Of a stretch of DNA of 64,000 bases, positions 48,653 to 59,122 are shown piece by piece (positions within the stretch are counted from its first letter, which is position 1; each line of letters opens with the position of its first letter). The translations under genes and the position numbers were made by a program. The stretch lies in contig MEOF01000018.1 of NCBI GenBank assembly GCA_001769505.1, positions 52,304 to 116,303 of the forward strand. Direction: 5' to 3'. This stretch comes from Bacteroidetes bacterium GWF2_33_38. GTDB lineage: Bacteria; Bacteroidota; Bacteroidia; Bacteroidales; GWF2-33-38. Under the pieces are notes generated by a model. The model was not told where the DNA came from, did not search any database, and worked only from the letters and a program-made list of their open reading frames with translations.

Positions 48653-51600
48653 ATGCAAAATAAAGGAGCGATTAGATTATTTGCGGTTGCATTAGCATTG
48701 ATTAGTGTTTATCAACTTTGGTTTACAGTTGAAACAGCAATGGTCGAGAGAAGTGCAAAAGAGTACGCCAATGGTGATGTTAAAAAAGAAAGAGCTTATC
48801 TGGATTCGATTTCAGGAGAAGTTGTTTATAACTTTCTATGGCTTAGAGAATACACCTATTCTGAGTGTAAAGAAAAAGAATTGAACCTCGGTCTTGACCT
48901 TAAAGGAGGGATGAACGTTACACTTGAGGTTTCGGTTGTTGATATTATTAAATCAATGGCGAACAACTCTACTGATACAACGTTTAACAATGCATTAGCA
49001 TTAGCGAAAAAAATGCAAACCAACAGTCAAGAAGATTTTGTAACTCTTTTTGGGAAAGCGTTTGAACAAATCGATCCAAATGCAAAACTTGCAGCTATTT
49101 TTAATTCTGTTGAGTTACGAGGAATCATAAATTACAATTCTACAAACGAAGAAGTTCTTAAGATAATAAGAAAAGAATCAGAAGGTGCGATTGATAATTC
49201 TTTCAATGTATTACGTACAAGGATTGACCGATTTGGGGTTACACAACCAAACATTCAGAAATTAGAAACATCAGGAAGAATTTTGGTTGAATTACCAGGG
49301 GTTAAAGAACCTGAGCGTGTTCGTAAATTATTACAAGGAACAGCAAAATTAGAATTTTGGGAAACATTCGAAAATGCAGAAGTTTATCAATATTTAGCTA
49401 CTGCAAATGATAAAATTAAGGAATATGAAGATGCAAAAGCAGGTTTAATCAAAGCTGAAAATGCAGATAGTTCTATTGTTAGCGATACTACAAAAACAGC
49501 AAATGTTGAGTTATTAGCAACTAAAGATTCAACAATTGCCGATACAACTAAAGATGTTTCATTATTGGAACAATTAGAATCGGATTCAACAGCAACAGAT
49601 TCTGCTTCAATGGCAAATCCTGAGATAATGAAAAAGAAATATCCATTATTTTCAGTTTTGTCTCCTTGGACTTCAAGAGAAGGTCAACTATTGCAAGGAC
49701 CAGTTGTTGGAATTTCGCATGTGAAAGACACAAGCAAGGTAAACGATTACTTTGCTATGAAACAAATTCAATCGTTATTTCCTCGAAATTTGAAATTTTT
49801 ATGGACAATTAAACCTTACGACGAAGAAGGAAATTATCATCAATTAATCGCTATAAAAGTTACAACTCGTGATGGAAAAGCTCCTCTCGACGGAGATGCA
49901 ATTACAAATGCGACTGAAGAGTTTGGAAATAGCAACGGTGCAGCAAACGTATCGATGAATATGAATGCCGACGGTGCAAAAATTTGGGCGAGATTAACAA
50001 AGGATGCTGCAAATATGAATCCGAAGAGGAGTATTGCTATTGTTCTTGACGATTATGTTTATTCGTTTCCAACGGTACAAAACGAAATTAAAGGCGGAAG
50101 TTCTCAAATAACTGGAAACTTCACCGTTAACGATGCAAAAGACTTAGCCAACGTATTAAAATCTGGAAAATTACCGGCTCCTGCCAGAATTATCGAAGAA
50201 GCTGTTGTTGGTCCATCATTAGGTCAAGAATCTATTAATTCAGGTTTAATATCGTTTATTATTGCATTCATTTTGGTTCTTATTTACATGTGGTTCTACT
50301 ACAATACAGCGGGTTTGGTTGCAAATATTACATTAGTTACAAATGTCTTTTTCTTATTTGGAGTACTTGCTTCCTTGGGTGCCGTATTAACATTACCTGG
50401 TATTGCAGGTATTGTATTAACTATGGGTATGGCTGTTGATGCAAACGTAATTATTTACGAGCGTATTCGAGAAGAATTAAGAGCAGGCAAAGGATTGAAA
50501 CTAGCTGTTGCCGATGGTTACAGTAACGCAATGTCGGCTATTATCGATGGTAACTTAACCACTTTATTAACTGGGGTTGTCCTTTACATATTTGGTTCAG
50601 GTCCAATTCAAGGTTTTGCTACCACCCTAATCATTGGGATTTTAACAACATTATTTTCAGCAATTTTCATATCACGATTGATGTTCGAGAGAATGTTGGA
50701 TAGAAACAAAAACATTTCGTTTGACAATTCAATAACTCGAAATTGGTTTACGAAGGTAAATATTAATTTCATCGGGATGCGTAAAAAGTTATACCTTGTT
50801 TCAGGTATCGTAATTTTGGCTGGAATTATTTCCTTATCGGTAAGAGGATTAAACATGGGCGTTGATTTTACAGGAGGTAGAACTTATATCACACGATTTG
50901 ATTCTCCAGTTGAAACCAATGAAATAAGAAACTTGCTTACAAAAGAATTTGGTGCAACACCCGATGTTAAAACATTTGGAGCTGACAATCAGGTGAAAAT
51001 TACAACTAAATACATGGTTGAGGTAACTGATCAAAATGTTGATAGTATTATAGTTTCAAAAATGTATAATTCCTTAGGTGGTTTGTACAAAACTCCTGTT
51101 AGCTTGGCTGATTTTAGTACCGATAATGCTTCAATTGGAATCATGAGTTCACAAAAAGTTGGACCAACTATCGCCGATGATATTAAAGTTACAGCTGTAC
51201 TTTCCATTATTATTGCGTTGTTGGGTATTTTCATCTATATTGCTATTCGTTTCAAAAAATGGCAATGGGGACTCGGTGGAGTTATTTCTTTATTTCACGA
51301 TTCAATAATCGTAATTTCTATTTTCTCTATTTTCTACGGAATTCTTCCTTTCAATATGGAAATTGACCAAGCATTTATAGCTGCAATTTTGACTGTTATC
51401 GGTTACTCAATCAACGACTCGGTTATCATTTTCGACCGTATTAGAGAGTACCGAACGTTACATTCGAAACGAGAGTTAGATGTAAACATTAACTCAGCTA
51501 TTAACAGCACACTAGGCAGAACATTCAATACTTCTATGACAACAATCGTTGTACTTTTAGCAATATTTATTTTTGGAGGAGAAGTAGTTCGAGGATTTAC

Positions 51601-51721
51601 ATTTGCATTGCTTGTAGGGATTGTTGTAGGAACTTACTCTTCGGTATTTAATGCAACTCCAGCAGCTTACGATTTTATTAAAATGGGAGAGCGTAAAGCA
51701 GCTAAAAAAGAATTGAAATAA
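48653..51721 (+). CDS. secDF: Protein translocase subunit SecDF fusion
   Basis: 1022 aa fusion of SecD and SecF, the usual form in Bacteroidota. It uses the proton gradient to help pull preproteins through SecYEG. SecD half: membrane helix at 7-25, LGLDLKGGMNV near residue 79, a large periplasmic domain with an acidic Ser/Thr linker at about 275-320, then five helices with MAVDANVIIYERIREELRAG near 600. SecF half: NMGVDFTGGRTYI near 733 and YSINDSVIIFDRIREY near 920. The start is 44 bp after a TATATTTG box. Followed by a terminator. Confidence 0.97.
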   Translation: MQNKGAIRLFAVALALISVYQLWFTVETAMVERSAKEYANGDVKKERAYLDSISGEVVYNFLWLREYTYSECKEKELNLGLDLKGGMNVTLEVSVVDIIKSMANNSTDTTFNNALALAKKMQTNSQEDFVTLFGKAFEQIDPNAKLAAIFNSVELRGIINYNSTNEEVLKIIRKESEGAIDNSFNVLRTRIDRFGVTQPNIQKLETSGRILVELPGVKEPERVRKLLQGTAKLEFWETFENAEVYQYLATANDKIKEYEDAKAGLIKAENADSSIVSDTTKTANVELLATKDSTIADTTKDVSLLEQLESDSTATDSASMANPEIMKKKYPLFSVLSPWTSREGQLLQGPVVGISHVKDTSKVNDYFAMKQIQSLFPRNLKFLWTIKPYDEEGNYHQLIAIKVTTRDGKAPLDGDAITNATEEFGNSNGAANVSMNMNADGAKIWARLTKDAANMNPKRSIAIVLDDYVYSFPTVQNEIKGGSSQITGNFTVNDAKDLANVLKSGKLPAPARIIEEAVVGPSLGQESINSGLISFIIAFILVLIYMWFYYNTAGLVANITLVTNVFFLFGVLASLGAVLTLPGIAGIVLTMGMAVDANVIIYERIREELRAGKGLKLAVADGYSNAMSAIIDGNLTTLLTGVVLYIFGSGPIQGFATTLIIGILTTLFSAIFISRLMFERMLDRNKNISFDNSITRNWFTKVNINFIGMRKKLYLVSGIVILAGIISLSVRGLNMGVDFTGGRTYITRFDSPVETNEIRNLLTKEFGATPDVKTFGADNQVKITTKYMVEVTDQNVDSIIVSKMYNSLGGLYKTPVSLADFSTDNASIGIMSSQKVGPTIADDIKVTAVLSIIIALLGIFIYIAIRFKKWQWGLGGVISLFHDSIIVISIFSIFYGILPFNMEIDQAFIAAILTVIGYSINDSVIIFDRIREYRTLHSKRELDVNINSAINSTLGRTFNTSMTTIVVLLAIFIFGGEVVRGFTFALLVGIVVGTYSSVFNATPAAYDFIKMGERKAAKKELK

Positions 51722-51741
51722 AGATTATTTATACAGAATAG

Positions 51742-51772
51742 AAAGCTGAGATGTAATTATCTCAGCTTTTTT
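51742..51772. terminator. Terminator between secDF and SDR gene
   Basis: AAAGCTGAGAT pairs with ATCTCAGCTTT across a 6 nt loop and is followed by TTTATT. Confidence 0.85.
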
Positions 51773-51801
51773 ATTTTAACGAGATTATATTAAAAAACAA
51801 C

Positions 51802-52800
51802 TCATCGCTCTTTAAGTTTTTCGCAAATTTCTTCGATACTGCTTTTTACAGGCTTAAATTTATAATCAAATTTTGTTGCGATTTTTGCATTCGAGTAAAG
51901 CAATATTTTATGTGCCGAACGAGCTGTTTCTCTTGTAATTGATGGCGATTTTCTCGAAAAGAAACTTTTAACGGCTTCTAGCCTCCAAGCAAGCCCTGAA
52001 AGAAATGAATTTGCATACTTATTAGGGCGTTTGACCTTAAAATTATCGGCAATTAAATTAAATATTTCTTGCCACGAAATGTTTTCCGACGACAAAATAA
52101 ATCGTTCGCCCGAAATATCAGAATTCATCAATTTTATCGAAAGTTGACTCACATCTTTAACATCGACAAAACCAGTAATGCCTTTTGTGTAATAACTAAA
52201 TCCATGTTGAATCAACCGAAATATTGAAGTGCTGCTGGTATTTCCATAACCTAAAATGATTGAAGGATTTACGATTATAGCATTTAATCCTTCGGCAATT
52301 CCTCGCCAAACTTCCATCTCGGCATAAAACTTACTGACCGAATAGGTTGAACTTGAATTATTGGGTTCCCAATAGGTTTCTTCGGTTATCAACTCATCGT
52401 TCTCACTAATTCCGAGCGAAGCAATTGAGCTAATGTAACAAAGTTTTTTAATTTTATATTGAAGCGAAAGGTTTACAATATTTGCCGTACCATCGATGTT
52501 TGCCTCCAATATTTTTTCTTTGTCGGCAGGATTGTACGAAACCATCGCAGCACAATGAAACACTTGGTCAACATTTTCGAAAGCCGCATTCAAATCGTGT
52601 AAATCTAAAACATCGGCATCTATCCAACAAATATTATTTAATAATTCTTCGGGCTTCGAAACATAGGCTTTAAAAATTGCATGAAGCTGCGATAAGTCGC
52701 TGTTTTTTCGCTTAATAGCCTTGACTTGTAAACCCGATTTTAATAAATCAAGAAGAATATGTGAACCGACAAGACCGCTTGCTCCGGTAACTAAAATCAT
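51802..52800 (-). CDS. NAD-dependent epimerase/dehydratase (extended SDR)
   Basis: 332 aa. Rossmann fold with the nucleotide-binding TGASGLVGSHI at residues 5-15, Asp-containing IDADVLDL near 60, FHCAAMVSY near 88, Ser near CYISSIASLG and the catalytic TYSVSKFYAE (YxxxK) near 153. Closest in style to dihydroflavonol-4-reductase-like SDRs. Substrate unknown. Divergent from the RemB/Wzi-like gene with 69 bp between them. Confidence 0.88.
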   Translation of the reverse strand: MILVTGASGLVGSHILLDLLKSGLQVKAIKRKNSDLSQLHAIFKAYVSKPEELLNNICWIDADVLDLHDLNAAFENVDQVFHCAAMVSYNPADKEKILEANIDGTANIVNLSLQYKIKKLCYISSIASLGISENDELITEETYWEPNNSSSTYSVSKFYAEMEVWRGIAEGLNAIIVNPSIILGYGNTSSTSIFRLIQHGFSYYTKGITGFVDVKDVSQLSIKLMNSDISGERFILSSENISWQEIFNLIADNFKVKRPNKYANSFLSGLAWRLEAVKSFFSRKSPSITRETARSAHKILLYSNAKIATKFDYKFKPVKSSIEEICEKLKER

Positions 52801-52869
52801 GTTTCGAGTATTATAAACTCAACAAATTTGTATATTTACGGGTAAATAAAAAAATTATTTTCTAATAAA

Positions 52870-54414
52870 GTGCATAAACTTCTATTCATAGTCATATTTT
52901 TGAGTTTAACATGCTTCGTTTTTGCACAGAGCAATTTCAAATATATTAAGCAAAATGTAGCATATGAAGATATTTTCTACAACAACATTGAAGCTAAGCA
53001 TACTTCCATCTATCCGTTTATTGCGAGCAACGAATTCGATACTATTTACAAGCCTGAAAAATTACTAAGCGAAGAACGAGCATATTTAAAAGACACATCG
53101 AATCGAAAGAGTTCTTTACTTAAGATGAAATTTACTCCCGTTTTATCGGCTTTATATTATCAAAGCAAAAATTCAGAATATATGTCTTTCGCGAAGGGAT
53201 TTTCGCTTTCGTCGGAATATAAAAAACATATTTCATTGAATATTTCGGCAATTCATAACAACGAAACTTATGCTAAATACATTTCTGAACGAATTGATTC
53301 TACAAACGTAATTCCTCACTACGGACGCAAATATTCGAAACGAGGAGATATGTATTCGTATTTTGATTTTCGTGGATATTTATCATATTCGGCTTCGAAA
53401 TATATAAATTTTCAAATTGGTAAAGATCGTAATTTTATCGGCGACGGCTATCGCTCACTTTTTTTATCCGATAATGCGAATCCGCTTTCTTTTATTAAAA
53501 CAACCGTTGAAATATGGAAGGTTAAGTATTTGATAATGTACAATTTGCATCGAGACGTAAATACATCGTCGGATAATCTAGATTTAAACGAAAAATATTC
53601 GGTTATACATTATTTGAGCTGGAATATCGGAAAGCGAGTTACAATGAATTTATTTGAGTCGGTTGTATGGCGTGGCGCCGATTCTACAGGATATAGAGGA
53701 TATGATATAAATTACCTAAATCCCATAATATTTTTCCGACCGATTGATTTTTCAATTGGCTCGCCCGATAATGTAATTATGGGAATTGGTGGAAAAATCA
53801 GAGTTTTTAAACGTACGCACTTATATAGTCAATTTTTGATTGACGAATTTAAGTTGAGCGAAATAAAGGCAGGAAATGGCTGGTGGGCAAATAAATTTGG
53901 GATTCAAGCCGGAATAAAATCATTTCACTTGTTTAAGGTTAAAAATCTGTATTTTCAATCGGAGCTAAATGCTGTAAGACCATTCACATACTCGCACACG
54001 ACATCGCTCGAAAATTATGGAAATTATTATCAGTCATTGGCTCATCCTTTGGGTGCAAATTTTGTCGAAGGACTTGTTCTGATTCAATACTCACATAAAC
54101 GATTGAGTTTATCTACGAAAACAATTTTAGCAAAATACGGACTCGACGCAAACGGCGTAAATTATGGGCAAAATATTTATCGCTCATACGACGATGGTCG
54201 AAACGAATGGGGAAACTCGCTTCTTCAAGGCGACTTAAACGAAGTGATGATTTCTGAATTTAAGTTTCGTTACCTTGTAAACACAAAATGGAATTTGAAT
54301 TTTGACTTTGGATACCGATTCCGAAGCAATAAATCTTCAGCAGGTAGCGAAAAATTTAATTACATTTTCTTTGGATTAAAGACCGATTTATTTTACAACG
54401 ATGTAGATTATTGA
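52870..54414 (+). CDS. Wzi/RemB-like outer membrane beta-barrel protein
   Basis: 514 aa with signal peptide (HKLLFIVIFLSLTCFVFAQ) and a GTG start. A TATATTTA box lies about 30 bp upstream. The body is a series of aromatic-ended amphipathic strands, with the IGKDRNFIGDGYRSLFLSD segment near 185, an INYLNPIIFFRPIDFSIG segment near 295 and the terminal FFGLKTDLFYND. This matches capsule-assembly Wzi and the RemB proteins named in gliding-motility work. Probably a surface polysaccharide-binding or attachment barrel; a motility role is not shown. Its stop overlaps the convergent YhbP-family gene by 7 bp. Confidence 0.72.
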   Translation: MHKLLFIVIFLSLTCFVFAQSNFKYIKQNVAYEDIFYNNIEAKHTSIYPFIASNEFDTIYKPEKLLSEERAYLKDTSNRKSSLLKMKFTPVLSALYYQSKNSEYMSFAKGFSLSSEYKKHISLNISAIHNNETYAKYISERIDSTNVIPHYGRKYSKRGDMYSYFDFRGYLSYSASKYINFQIGKDRNFIGDGYRSLFLSDNANPLSFIKTTVEIWKVKYLIMYNLHRDVNTSSDNLDLNEKYSVIHYLSWNIGKRVTMNLFESVVWRGADSTGYRGYDINYLNPIIFFRPIDFSIGSPDNVIMGIGGKIRVFKRTHLYSQFLIDEFKLSEIKAGNGWWANKFGIQAGIKSFHLFKVKNLYFQSELNAVRPFTYSHTTSLENYGNYYQSLAHPLGANFVEGLVLIQYSHKRLSLSTKTILAKYGLDANGVNYGQNIYRSYDDGRNEWGNSLLQGDLNEVMISEFKFRYLVNTKWNLNFDFGYRFRSNKSSAGSEKFNYIFFGLKTDLFYNDVDY

Positions 54415-54842
54415 TTCTCTTTTTCCCAAATTAGTTTTTTTCCAAACCCCAATGTATTATCAGTAAATTTTAGAAATGTAAGGTCTAATGTCCATAAAGT
54501 TGTATTCATCAATAGAGCAAAAGGAAACCGTTTCAAATATGTTTTATTTGCTTTTTTAATCATGTCCCCTCTTGGCTCAGAAAGAATTCCATTCAATTGA
54601 ATGCCCTGAATTTTACCAACAATTCGAGTTTCAAGTACAATAGAACCTGCCACAAAAGAGTTTTTTTCAACATCTTTTATATGTTTGGTGTTTTTATCAG
54701 AAGTAAAAACTAGCATATTTTCGTCTTCCATGTAAGCATAAAAGCAATTTGCACAATAGGCTTTGTTTTCGACCGATGTTGCTAAGGTCAAAACATGATG
54801 GAGTTTAATAAATTTTACGATACGGTTGTCTAGCGTTTTCAT
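54408..54842 (-). CDS. YhbP/UPF0306-family FMN-binding split-barrel protein
   Basis: 144 aa, pyridoxamine 5'-phosphate oxidase-like fold. Recognised by AYCANCFYAYMED near residue 29, the KNTKHIKDVEKN segment and the closing LKFTDNTLGFGKKLIW, which closely parallels E. coli YhbP. Function of the family is unknown; flavin binding is inferred. Single gene, convergent with the barrel-protein gene. Confidence 0.87.
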   Translation of the reverse strand: MKTLDNRIVKFIKLHHVLTLATSVENKAYCANCFYAYMEDENMLVFTSDKNTKHIKDVEKNSFVAGSIVLETRIVGKIQGIQLNGILSEPRGDMIKKANKTYLKRFPFALLMNTTLWTLDLTFLKFTDNTLGFGKKLIWEKENQ

Positions 54843-55393
54843 GATGTAAATATCTAATAAATTCTTAACTTTATAAAAAAATGCAATAACATTTTATAAC
54901 GAGTCCCCAACTAACGCAAGGCTCAGCCTTGTTATAAAAAAAATAAAAATTTTACCAAGAGGCTGCGTAAAAAGTCAAAATATTTTGTCATTCTGACGCA
55001 GTGAAGAATCTAAATAATTAAAATATAACATATTAAGATTTCTCGCATTCACTCGAAATGACAAACTCAACAATTTTACACAGCCTTGCTTTTCTTGATA
55101 CTTTGTGGCTCGGACATTCTTGTCCGAATTACTTTACAAATACACTGTTCAATTAATTGTTGGAAAGGGTTCCAATAATGGCGGGAATTTTTTTTTTCAA
55201 ACAGTTTTCAATTCCTTTGAACTCTGCGTTCAATTACGCAGCGTCTTACAAAAGTCTCTACTGGGAAGTAATGACGAAGCAAATGCTTCGCCAAGCGGTT
55301 GCTGTGGTATTTCTTACAAATTAAAAAAAACGGGAAAATTGTGATAATTCGATTGGAATAACTGATTGTAAACAATGTTTTGTAAAGCAAAAC
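54843..55393. other. Hairpin-dense noncoding region
   Basis: 551 bp with no credible gene. Besides the MITE-like element it holds short palindromes: CAAGGCT/AGCCTTG (54917-54931), TCGGACA/TGTCCGA (55110-55127), TTGGAA/TTCCAA (55160-55175), CTGCGT/ACGCAG (55224-55241) and CGAAGCA/TGCTTCG (55275-55290). It may be a patchwork of dispersed repeats. Confidence 0.65.
54960..55086. repeat. MITE-like imperfect long palindrome
   Basis: 127 bp. Ends AGGCTGCGTAAAA and TTTTACACAGCCT are inverted repeats with one mismatch. Inside, GTCATTCTGACGCAGTGAAG and the reverse complement of TTCTCGCATTCACTCGAAAT are related arms. No coding capacity. It resembles the widespread GTCATTCTGA...GAAATGAC elements of Bacteroidota. 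Confidence 0.65.
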
Positions 55394-58300
55394 TTAATTA
55401 TTCTTTACAAGATTAACTCTTTTCCTTTCCTCATTGTTTTGGAACACACAAACATATATCCCTTCTGGCAAAACTGATAAATCGATTCGTTGGTTATAAA
55501 TACCACTTATTTGATTGTCATCTAACACCTCTGCAACTTTTTTCCCTAAAATATCATAAATAGTAATATTTACACGACTATCCTTTTTAAGAACATATCT
55601 TACTGTTGTTTCATTTTTTGTTGGGTTTGGCATTGCTAATAATTCCCAATTTTGCAGAACATATTTAGCATCTTCTTTAATTATTGTAGATTTTTGCGAT
55701 ATTAATTCATCTGTTTGGGTTTCCAAATCATCATTTACACCTTCTTTTATTCGCTCTGGTGAAGGAGGATTGTTCAACGTTAATGGTGACATCTCCATAG
55801 AATGATTAGTATTGCATCCCTCTAAATATGCACGAAGATATGTATTGTTTTTTACCCAAAAGCCACTATTGAATCTGACTGTTCTTCCTGCTCTGAAATG
55901 AACAACGCCAGCATTATCAAGAACAAGATTATTTCCAGCTGTAATTTCGTCTGATGCCCTATAAATTTCAATATCTGCATGTGGGGTATATAAATCGCTA
56001 TTATTTGAAAAATTTCTTGACACAATACAATCTGAGTAATATACAGTGAATGAATTATTGTAAACAACACTTGTCCCAGATGTTCCATAAATATTAATAT
56101 ATGTTACATCTCCATTTATAAGACCTAAATCTTCCCATGTTATAGAAGTTCCATTTCCATAATAATTTACTGGCCAACCTATTCCCGAAGAACCTATAAG
56201 AAAATAATCAGCACCATTTAGTTCAGATATATCAGGAAAAACTAAATCATATTCAGATATCTCTTTCCCATTTGCTATAATGTCAACAATTCTTGGTTTT
56301 GTTTCAGTTTCTGAATAAACTAATATTTTCGCATTTTTTACACCTTCAGAAACAGGAGAGAACTTAATTTTAAATGTTCCTGTAGAAGTTGATGATAATG
56401 TAAAAGGCAAAGTTAATGGTGTTACAAAACTAAACTCTTCATTCGGATCATTAATTATTTCAATATTTGTGATATTTACCGGACTAGAGCTAATATTTTT
56501 TATTGTTAAAAAATTATACGTTTCACTATTAATATCTGTAGCTGGAAATTGTAATTTATCAGCGATAACAATACTTCCTTCTCCATATTCATAAAAATAA
56601 GCTTTTCTACCATTACTTGCGAATATTGCAGAACTATTATATGAATCCTGACAAAAACCATCACTTTCAATTGGGATAGAAAAATTTTCAGCATAAGTAT
56701 ATGTATTATTATCCAACTTTTTATGAAGATTTATATTCATATTTCCATTGTTTTCAAATATATAGTCCCCATGAACTGAAAGAATTTCCATATCTGATGA
56801 AAAAGAAGAAACTAAGCCCCAGTTGTCATTTCCTCCTTCGTTTTTATAATAAACATCTCCATTTATTCCGATGAAATCTCCATTTATAGAAATTTTTGAA
56901 ATAGGGTTAGAATAATTAAACATTTTTATTGGGTTATTCCAACTATCTCCATTCCTTTTATATAAAGAAACTTTCCCCATATGACTTCCTATTAAAATAT
57001 AATCTCCAGATATATCAATCATATCTTCATAATTAGGCAGGCTTATAGCATCTTGGTAAGTCCAGCTTGCTCCCTTTTTATATATAAAAAAAGTTCTCCA
57101 TTGAACTCCTGCACTATAACCAAGTGTTTTGTGATAAGAGGCATTTGGCATTCCAACAACCGCATAATCTCCTGATATAGCCACAACACCTCCGAAAGAA
57201 GATTCTACATTGTCGTTAGGAAGAACATCTTCCCCGTCGATTATTCCATCTAAATAAAACTCAGAGCCATTATATCCGTATATAGAAGCCCCCCCCTTAC
57301 TTTTTTTTGATACATCAATAACACCTCCTGTTGGATAAAAGCCTGGGTCGCCAACAATTAAAAAATCACCAGCAACATCAATTGAATGACCAAATTTATT
57401 TCTTATAGATAAATTGCTTCCCATATCGTATTCGCCCCAAATATCTTCACCTCCAAAAATGTTTGTTATAAACATAGTTCCAAAGCTTGGTCCATCATCA
57501 TTGTAAGTATAATACGAAGGTCTTATACTTCCAATTTTTCTTTTATTAATTTTATCATAAACTTCAACATTTGCATATTGGACATAATAATTATAATCAG
57601 AATATGGAATACCTGTATAATATGAACCGATAAATCCAAATTGTTGATTGATAGCTACGGAAACATTCTGAGGAGTAACATCTTCAGCTCCAAAACTAAC
57701 TTCAAAAGGCTTGTGCAATGAAGATGTCTGCGTAAAGCTCATATCCCTGTATTCTTCCCCTACATCCCAAGTTAATGGGCTATCCCCTGTATTTCTGATT
57801 TCAATTGGTCCCCTATCATTTTCTTCCATATTTGGAGAGATATTAATCGAAAGAGTATTTGTAGAATGATCAATATCTGCTTCAAACCAATCCATTTCAT
57901 CTTCAGAATCATATAGGTTTGTCATTGTTATAAAATTACATCCATCATTACCATATAAATGAAACTCTTCAAGAGAACCGTTTGAATCTGTCGTTCGGTC
58001 ATCTTTGCTAAGATCTGCGTTGTTAGGAGGTAAAACAGTAACTGTAAAATATATTTTTTTAAAATATTCATTAATCTGGTTTGATTTTAAAATTCCGTAT
58101 TCAATATTAAAAACAACAGGATCATCTCCCAAGTGCAAATTAACCCTCCTTGCATCATCTAAATTACCATAAATATATTCAGGAGACTCAGGAGACCAGA
58201 TTTCTAAACGTCCACCTGAACTTCCCGAATATAAATAATGATATACGTCTTCAGTATTAGTTATATTTATTATTGGTATCCCTGCTCGTCTTACAACAAG

Positions 58301-59101
58301 ATGAAAATAATATGTCATAGATTCTATAGTAGAACAATCTATCATTTTTACTTCAATAGTACCTTCTTCCATAAGTTCTTCATAAGGAATAACTGTATGA
58401 CTAACATTTAAACAGGGTTCTCCTATTTCTGCTGAGGAGCCATCTTGTGTAACATTAATCGAAAGCATATCATAATATCTAAATTCTCCATTTTTATATA
58501 AATTCAGTTGAAAATTATAGACGCCTACAGAAGGACAATTGAAATCAATGGATGCACTTCTATTTAATTCAATGCTACCATAATTAGTAACTCCATTGGT
58601 TGTATTCTCGATAGTATATGTATAATTTCCTATCTCTTCTCCTATTATTTCCAGATTTATTGAAATTTCTTCACCAACAGCATAATTTGTTTTATTTGGT
58701 TCGGCATATAAATTTACAAAAAGAGATTGTAATGGGGCTTCATACTCTACAGTAAAAGAATAAACTTCGGTAACATCGTATTGGTCGGAATTGTCATAAT
58801 CTATAGAAACTGTGTATGTCACATCCCATGATTGACTCATGCTTACATCATCAATAGCATAATTATGAGGAAATGGATAGTCGCCCTGAAATGAACTTCC
58901 ATCGCCAAAATTCCACATATGTGTAATTATTGGGTAATCTAATGACGAAGCGTCGGCAGATACAGTTGTACTATTGTCAAAATATACAATCATAGTATTG
59001 GCAGATACAGGGCTGGTTGTGTAGTTAACATCAAAATTAATAGCCTGGCTATACAAACTTAAATTTAGTAAGCTTAAAAAGAAGATTATTATGTATCTCA
59101 T
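55394..59101 (-). CDS. Secreted PKD/choice-of-anchor D protein with T9SS sorting domain
   Basis: 1235 aa. Signal peptide MRYIIIFFLSLLNLSLYSQ. PKD-like domain at about 20-125 (MWNFGDGSSFQG), beta-rich domains, an FG-GAP-like propeller region around 560-830 (SGDYAVVGMPNASYHK, HSIDVAGDFLIVGDPG), choice-of-anchor D near 875-965 (NISSSPVNITNIEI...VDIIANG), a GRTVRFNSGFWVKNNTYLRA segment near 1095 and a type A sorting domain (LLAMPNPTKNET...NLVKNN). Last gene of the right-edge operon, 21 bp after the putative peptidase. Likely surface-exposed; ligand unknown. Confidence 0.87.
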   Translation of the reverse strand: MRYIIIFFLSLLNLSLYSQAINFDVNYTTSPVSANTMIVYFDNSTTVSADASSLDYPIITHMWNFGDGSSFQGDYPFPHNYAIDDVSMSQSWDVTYTVSIDYDNSDQYDVTEVYSFTVEYEAPLQSLFVNLYAEPNKTNYAVGEEISINLEIIGEEIGNYTYTIENTTNGVTNYGSIELNRSASIDFNCPSVGVYNFQLNLYKNGEFRYYDMLSINVTQDGSSAEIGEPCLNVSHTVIPYEELMEEGTIEVKMIDCSTIESMTYYFHLVVRRAGIPIINITNTEDVYHYLYSGSSGGRLEIWSPESPEYIYGNLDDARRVNLHLGDDPVVFNIEYGILKSNQINEYFKKIYFTVTVLPPNNADLSKDDRTTDSNGSLEEFHLYGNDGCNFITMTNLYDSEDEMDWFEADIDHSTNTLSINISPNMEENDRGPIEIRNTGDSPLTWDVGEEYRDMSFTQTSSLHKPFEVSFGAEDVTPQNVSVAINQQFGFIGSYYTGIPYSDYNYYVQYANVEVYDKINKRKIGSIRPSYYTYNDDGPSFGTMFITNIFGGEDIWGEYDMGSNLSIRNKFGHSIDVAGDFLIVGDPGFYPTGGVIDVSKKSKGGASIYGYNGSEFYLDGIIDGEDVLPNDNVESSFGGVVAISGDYAVVGMPNASYHKTLGYSAGVQWRTFFIYKKGASWTYQDAISLPNYEDMIDISGDYILIGSHMGKVSLYKRNGDSWNNPIKMFNYSNPISKISINGDFIGINGDVYYKNEGGNDNWGLVSSFSSDMEILSVHGDYIFENNGNMNINLHKKLDNNTYTYAENFSIPIESDGFCQDSYNSSAIFASNGRKAYFYEYGEGSIVIADKLQFPATDINSETYNFLTIKNISSSPVNITNIEIINDPNEEFSFVTPLTLPFTLSSTSTGTFKIKFSPVSEGVKNAKILVYSETETKPRIVDIIANGKEISEYDLVFPDISELNGADYFLIGSSGIGWPVNYYGNGTSITWEDLGLINGDVTYINIYGTSGTSVVYNNSFTVYYSDCIVSRNFSNNSDLYTPHADIEIYRASDEITAGNNLVLDNAGVVHFRAGRTVRFNSGFWVKNNTYLRAYLEGCNTNHSMEMSPLTLNNPPSPERIKEGVNDDLETQTDELISQKSTIIKEDAKYVLQNWELLAMPNPTKNETTVRYVLKKDSRVNITIYDILGKKVAEVLDDNQISGIYNQRIDLSVLPEGIYVCVFQNNEERKRVNLVKNN

Positions 59102-59122
59102 AATTATTGTTTTGTTATATTT

